NCBI RefSeq assembly: GCF_902459485.1
Contig: NZ_LR699119.1
Location: forward strand, 806,001-870,000
Direction: 5' to 3'
Source of the DNA: Aquicella siphonis
Lineage (GTDB): Bacteria > Pseudomonadota > Gammaproteobacteria > DSM-16500
Length of the DNA stretch: 64,000 bases
A model generated the notes under the pieces. That model saw only the letters and a list, made by a program, of their open reading frames with translations. It did no database searches and was not told where the DNA came from. The position numbers were made by a program, and so were the translations under genes. Below are positions 61,535 through 64,000 of the stretch, in pieces (the first letter of the stretch is position 1; each line of letters begins with the position of its first letter).

Positions 61535-62274
61535 TGTGCGGGATTTGCGGTTGTTCGGAAAACAATCATGACATGGCGGTTCATTCGCACGGAGACAGTG
61601 CCATGGCTGTCCATGCTCATGACGATCACGAATGGATAAATATCGAAAAGGATATTTTTTCCCGTAACAATCACTTCGCACGACAAAATCAGGATTTTTT
61701 TTCGAGAAACAGAATCCTGGCAATTAACATGATGTCCAGTCCCGGCTCCGGAAAAACAACTTTGTTGGCTAAAACCATTTCGGCATTGAAAGAAAACATA
61801 CTGTCTGCGGTGATCGTCGGCGACCAGCAGACCGAATACGATGCTGCAGTGATTGAAGCGAGCGGCGCGCCGGCGGTGCAGATTAATACAGGCAAGGTCT
61901 GTCATCTGGACGCGCATATGATCGGACACGCGGTGGAAAAGCTCCCGTTACGCGAACGCATGGTTTTATTCATTGAAAATATCGGAAATCTCGTGTGTCC
62001 CGCCCACTTTCATTTGGGAGAGCATTATAAAATCGTGGTGCTTTCGGTCGCGGAGGGTGACAACAAGCCGCTTAAATATCCCGACATGTTCCGGTTCGCG
62101 GATTTGATGATTTTGACCAAAACTGATTTGCTGCCTTATGTCGAATTCGATGTGGACAAATGCATGGATTACGCGCGGCGAATCAGGCCCGGTCTGGAAG
62201 TCATCGCTTTGTCCGCCAACAACGGCCAGGGTTTGACACATTGGTATCAATGGCTGATGCAGAAACAGAAATGA
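61534..62274 (+). CDS. hypB: Hydrogenase nickel-incorporation GTPase HypB
   Basis: 246 residues. The N-terminal metal-binding CGICGC (family CxxCGC) is followed by a His/Asp-rich stretch (NNHDMAVHSHGD, HAHDDHEW) that can store nickel. The G domain has P-loop SSPGSGKTTL (near 68), GDQQTEYDA (switch region), INTGKVCHLDAHM (metal site) and ENIGNLVCPAHFHLGEH, plus LTKTDLL for guanine specificity. All expected elements are present. The stop overlaps the hypF ATG (ATGA), so the operon is translationally coupled. Confidence 0.96.
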   Translation: MCGICGCSENNHDMAVHSHGDSAMAVHAHDDHEWINIEKDIFSRNNHFARQNQDFFSRNRILAINMMSSPGSGKTTLLAKTISALKENILSAVIVGDQQTEYDAAVIEASGAPAVQINTGKVCHLDAHMIGHAVEKLPLRERMVLFIENIGNLVCPAHFHLGEHYKIVVLSVAEGDNKPLKYPDMFRFADLMILTKTDLLPYVEFDVDKCMDYARRIRPGLEVIALSANNGQGLTHWYQWLMQKQK

Positions 62275-64000
62275 AACCGGAACGATTGCGTATCCACATC
62301 AAAGGCCAGGTCCAGGGTGTTGGATTCCGGCCCCATGCTTGTCAAACCGCACGCCGTCTGGATCTGACCGGATGGGTACAGAATAATGCCGAGGGTGTGC
62401 TGATAGAAATACAGGGAGCCTCTGTTTCCAGCTTTTTACCGTGTCTGATGGCGGAACTTCCCCCTCTGGCAAGAGTCTATCAGGTTCAATCGAAACGAAT
62501 TCCTCGCGAGCAGGACGAAAAGACCTTTCAAATTATTCAGAGCAGATCCGGCCCGGTGAATACGCTGATCTCGCCGGACGCAGGGATTTGTGACGCCTGC
62601 CTGTTTGAATTGTTTGATCCGGCAAGCCGTTATTACCTCTATCCATTCCTGAACTGCACTCATTGCGGCCCGCGTCTGACAATTACGCGGCGGCTGCCTT
62701 ACGACCGCCACCATACCTCCATGGATGTTTTTCCGCTTTGCCCGGATTGCCGCCGCGACTATACCGATGTGGAAAACCGCCGCTATCACGCCCAACCCGT
62801 AGCATGCGCGGCTTGCGGTCCGCGTCTGACACACTCCATCGCCCAGGCCGCACAATATCTTCGTGACGGAGAAATCATTGCTTTAAAAGGCCAGGGAGGT
62901 TATCAACTCATTTGTGATGCGAAAAACAGCGGGACAGTAAGAAGGCTGCGCGAAGGCAAAAACCGTGAAGCGAAACCCTTGGCACTGATGACGCTCAATG
63001 CCGCCAGCGCAAGCTGTCTCGCGCATGTGTGTGAACATTCCAAACGGTTATTGGAAAGCAAGGAGCGTCCCATCGTGCTGCTGCCCGGCCGCGGCTTTGA
63101 TAGTCATGTTTGCGCGAGTCATTTGCACTCTGGCGTGAGTCGGAACTTCCTGGATGTCATCGCGCCTGGATTGTCGACAATCGGTGTCATGCTTCCTTAT
63201 ACTCCGCTGTATTACCTGATGTTTCACGCCCTGGCAGGATTTCCCGCGGGGCACGCCTGGCTGGAGGAAGACCATCCCTATGTGCTGGTCGTGACCAGCG
63301 CAAATCGAAGCGGCGATCCGCTGGTGGCGGATGATCAAACGGCACTGCGTGAGTTGTGCGGCATTGCTGATCGTATCATTTTCTATAACCGTGAAATTGT
63401 ATGCCGCGCGGATGATTCGGTGGTGCGCGTGATTGACCATGCGCCGGTTTTTATCCGCCGCTCCAGGGGCTATGTGCCGTCACCTGTCAGACTAGCGCAC
63501 GCTCTTCCTTCAACCCTGGCGTTAGGCGGACATCTTAAAAATACTTTTTGCCTTACGCGCGCGGATGAAGCATTCGTTTCTCCGTATATCGGCACGCTGA
63601 ATAACAAGGCTGCCATTGATTTTTTTCATGAGTCACTCAATCATTTCATGGAATTTCTTGATATCCGTCCTGAGCGGATCGCGCATGATTTCCATCCGGA
63701 TTTTTACACGACACAATTTGCGCAGCATTACGGCCTTCCCGTTTATGCTGTCCAGCACCATCACGCGCACCTGGCCGCTGTTGCCGCTGAACAGCATATA
63801 CTGACACCTGCGTTGGGATTGGCGCTGGACGGGTACGGATACGGCGCAAAAGGGGAAGCCTGGGGCGGTGAATTGTTTTTGCTGGAAAATACTGCCTGCA
63901 AGCGGCTGGGTTATCTCACTCCCTTGCCGCTGCCAGGCGGCGACATCGCCGCGCGCGAACCCTGGCGCATGGCGGCGAGTGTTTTGCATTTGTTGGGGCG
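62271..64000 (+). CDS. hypF: Carbamoyltransferase HypF, 3' end beyond the window
   Basis: The first 576 residues, open to the right edge (full HypF is about 750). It makes the CN ligands of the NiFe site from carbamoyl phosphate, with HypE. An acylphosphatase domain opens the protein (QGVGFRPHACQTARRLDLTG). The zinc-finger pairs follow at about 110-185: CDACLFELFD, CTHCGPRLT, CPDCRRDY and CAACGPRL. A YrdC-like domain contains IALKGQGGYQLICDA and HPYVLVVTSANRSGDPLV near 335, and RRSRGYVPSP near 400. The Kae1-like domain begins near 420, with GGHLKNTFCL, VQHHHAHLAAV and ALDGYGYGAKGEAWGGEL. The ATG overlaps the hypB stop. Hydrogenase genes are expected further right. Confidence 0.96.
   Translation, partial: MKPERLRIHIKGQVQGVGFRPHACQTARRLDLTGWVQNNAEGVLIEIQGASVSSFLPCLMAELPPLARVYQVQSKRIPREQDEKTFQIIQSRSGPVNTLISPDAGICDACLFELFDPASRYYLYPFLNCTHCGPRLTITRRLPYDRHHTSMDVFPLCPDCRRDYTDVENRRYHAQPVACAACGPRLTHSIAQAAQYLRDGEIIALKGQGGYQLICDAKNSGTVRRLREGKNREAKPLALMTLNAASASCLAHVCEHSKRLLESKERPIVLLPGRGFDSHVCASHLHSGVSRNFLDVIAPGLSTIGVMLPYTPLYYLMFHALAGFPAGHAWLEEDHPYVLVVTSANRSGDPLVADDQTALRELCGIADRIIFYNREIVCRADDSVVRVIDHAPVFIRRSRGYVPSPVRLAHALPSTLALGGHLKNTFCLTRADEAFVSPYIGTLNNKAAIDFFHESLNHFMEFLDIRPERIAHDFHPDFYTTQFAQHYGLPVYAVQHHHAHLAAVAAEQHILTPALGLALDGYGYGAKGEAWGGELFLLENTACKRLGYLTPLPLPGGDIAAREPWRMAASVLHLLG

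Noticed and set aside
1-64000. CRISPR array, prophage or insertion sequence
   Set aside because: No regularly spaced direct repeats, transposase, integrase or phage structural genes were seen in any frame.

Overview
The window most resembles a gammaproteobacterium of the order Legionellales, probably a Coxiellaceae/Aquicella-type amoeba- or host-associated bacterium. This is inferred from gene content, not from a marker gene. It combines a Legionella-like myo-inositol operon, a DUF2608 protein (a family I associate with Legionella/Coxiella), intracellular polyhydroxybutyrate depolymerase, secreted M4 and S8 proteases, and many large orphan proteins. Several of those orphans carry kinase-like, nuclease-like, nucleotidyltransferase-like or caspase-like motifs and Glu-rich C-termini, as Dot/Icm (type IVB) effectors do. 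No rRNA, tRNA, CRISPR array or insertion sequence was seen.

Layout. 1-3387 (-): 5' part of a very large unknown protein that runs off the left edge. 3790-4275: exported pentapeptide-repeat protein. 4451-11496 (-): inositol operon in transcription order sugar transporter, iolG, iolC, iolB, iolD, iolE. 11841-17213: MHS-type transporter, small secreted and membrane proteins, RidA, DUF2608 phosphatase-like and DUF2231 proteins. 17210-19630: a multicopper oxidase fused in one frame to a CopB-like outer-membrane barrel. 19832-25791: four consecutive kinase-like genes, two of an atypical family and two eukaryotic-like Ser/Thr kinases. 26023-31315: cupin regulator, AlaX-type editing protein, amino-acid permease, subtilisin, DUF1428. 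31390-38493: a third atypical kinase-like gene plus unknown proteins, including an AT-rich 837-residue one. 38829-42028: lipoprotein, double DUF1328 membrane protein, M4 protease, double DUF2845 protein. 42292-46748: nucleotidyltransferase-like, EEP nuclease/phosphatase-like and unknown effector candidates. 46886-48353: HxlR regulator divergent from a quinone-oxidoreductase-like gene. 49159-58755: caspase-like, ABC exporter, degenerate kinase-like and further unknown genes. 58990-60366: PHB depolymerase. 60509-64000: nickel transporter, hypA, hypB and hypF, cut by the right edge.

How the genes work together. The inositol operon should import myo-inositol and convert it to 2-deoxy-5-keto-gluconate 6-phosphate; the aldolase and dehydrogenase for the last steps are not here. 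The nickel transporter-hypABF block feeds NiFe-hydrogenase maturation, so hydrogenase genes should lie to the right or elsewhere. The effector candidates are mostly single-gene units. Some share upstream sequence: an identical 15-mer TTTGAACTATACTTA before 49159-50313 and 52537-54021, a related TATACTT element before 42292 and 37136, and 11-bp-spaced TTAA repeats resembling PmrA boxes before 23069 and 37136. This suggests co-regulation of a dispersed effector set.
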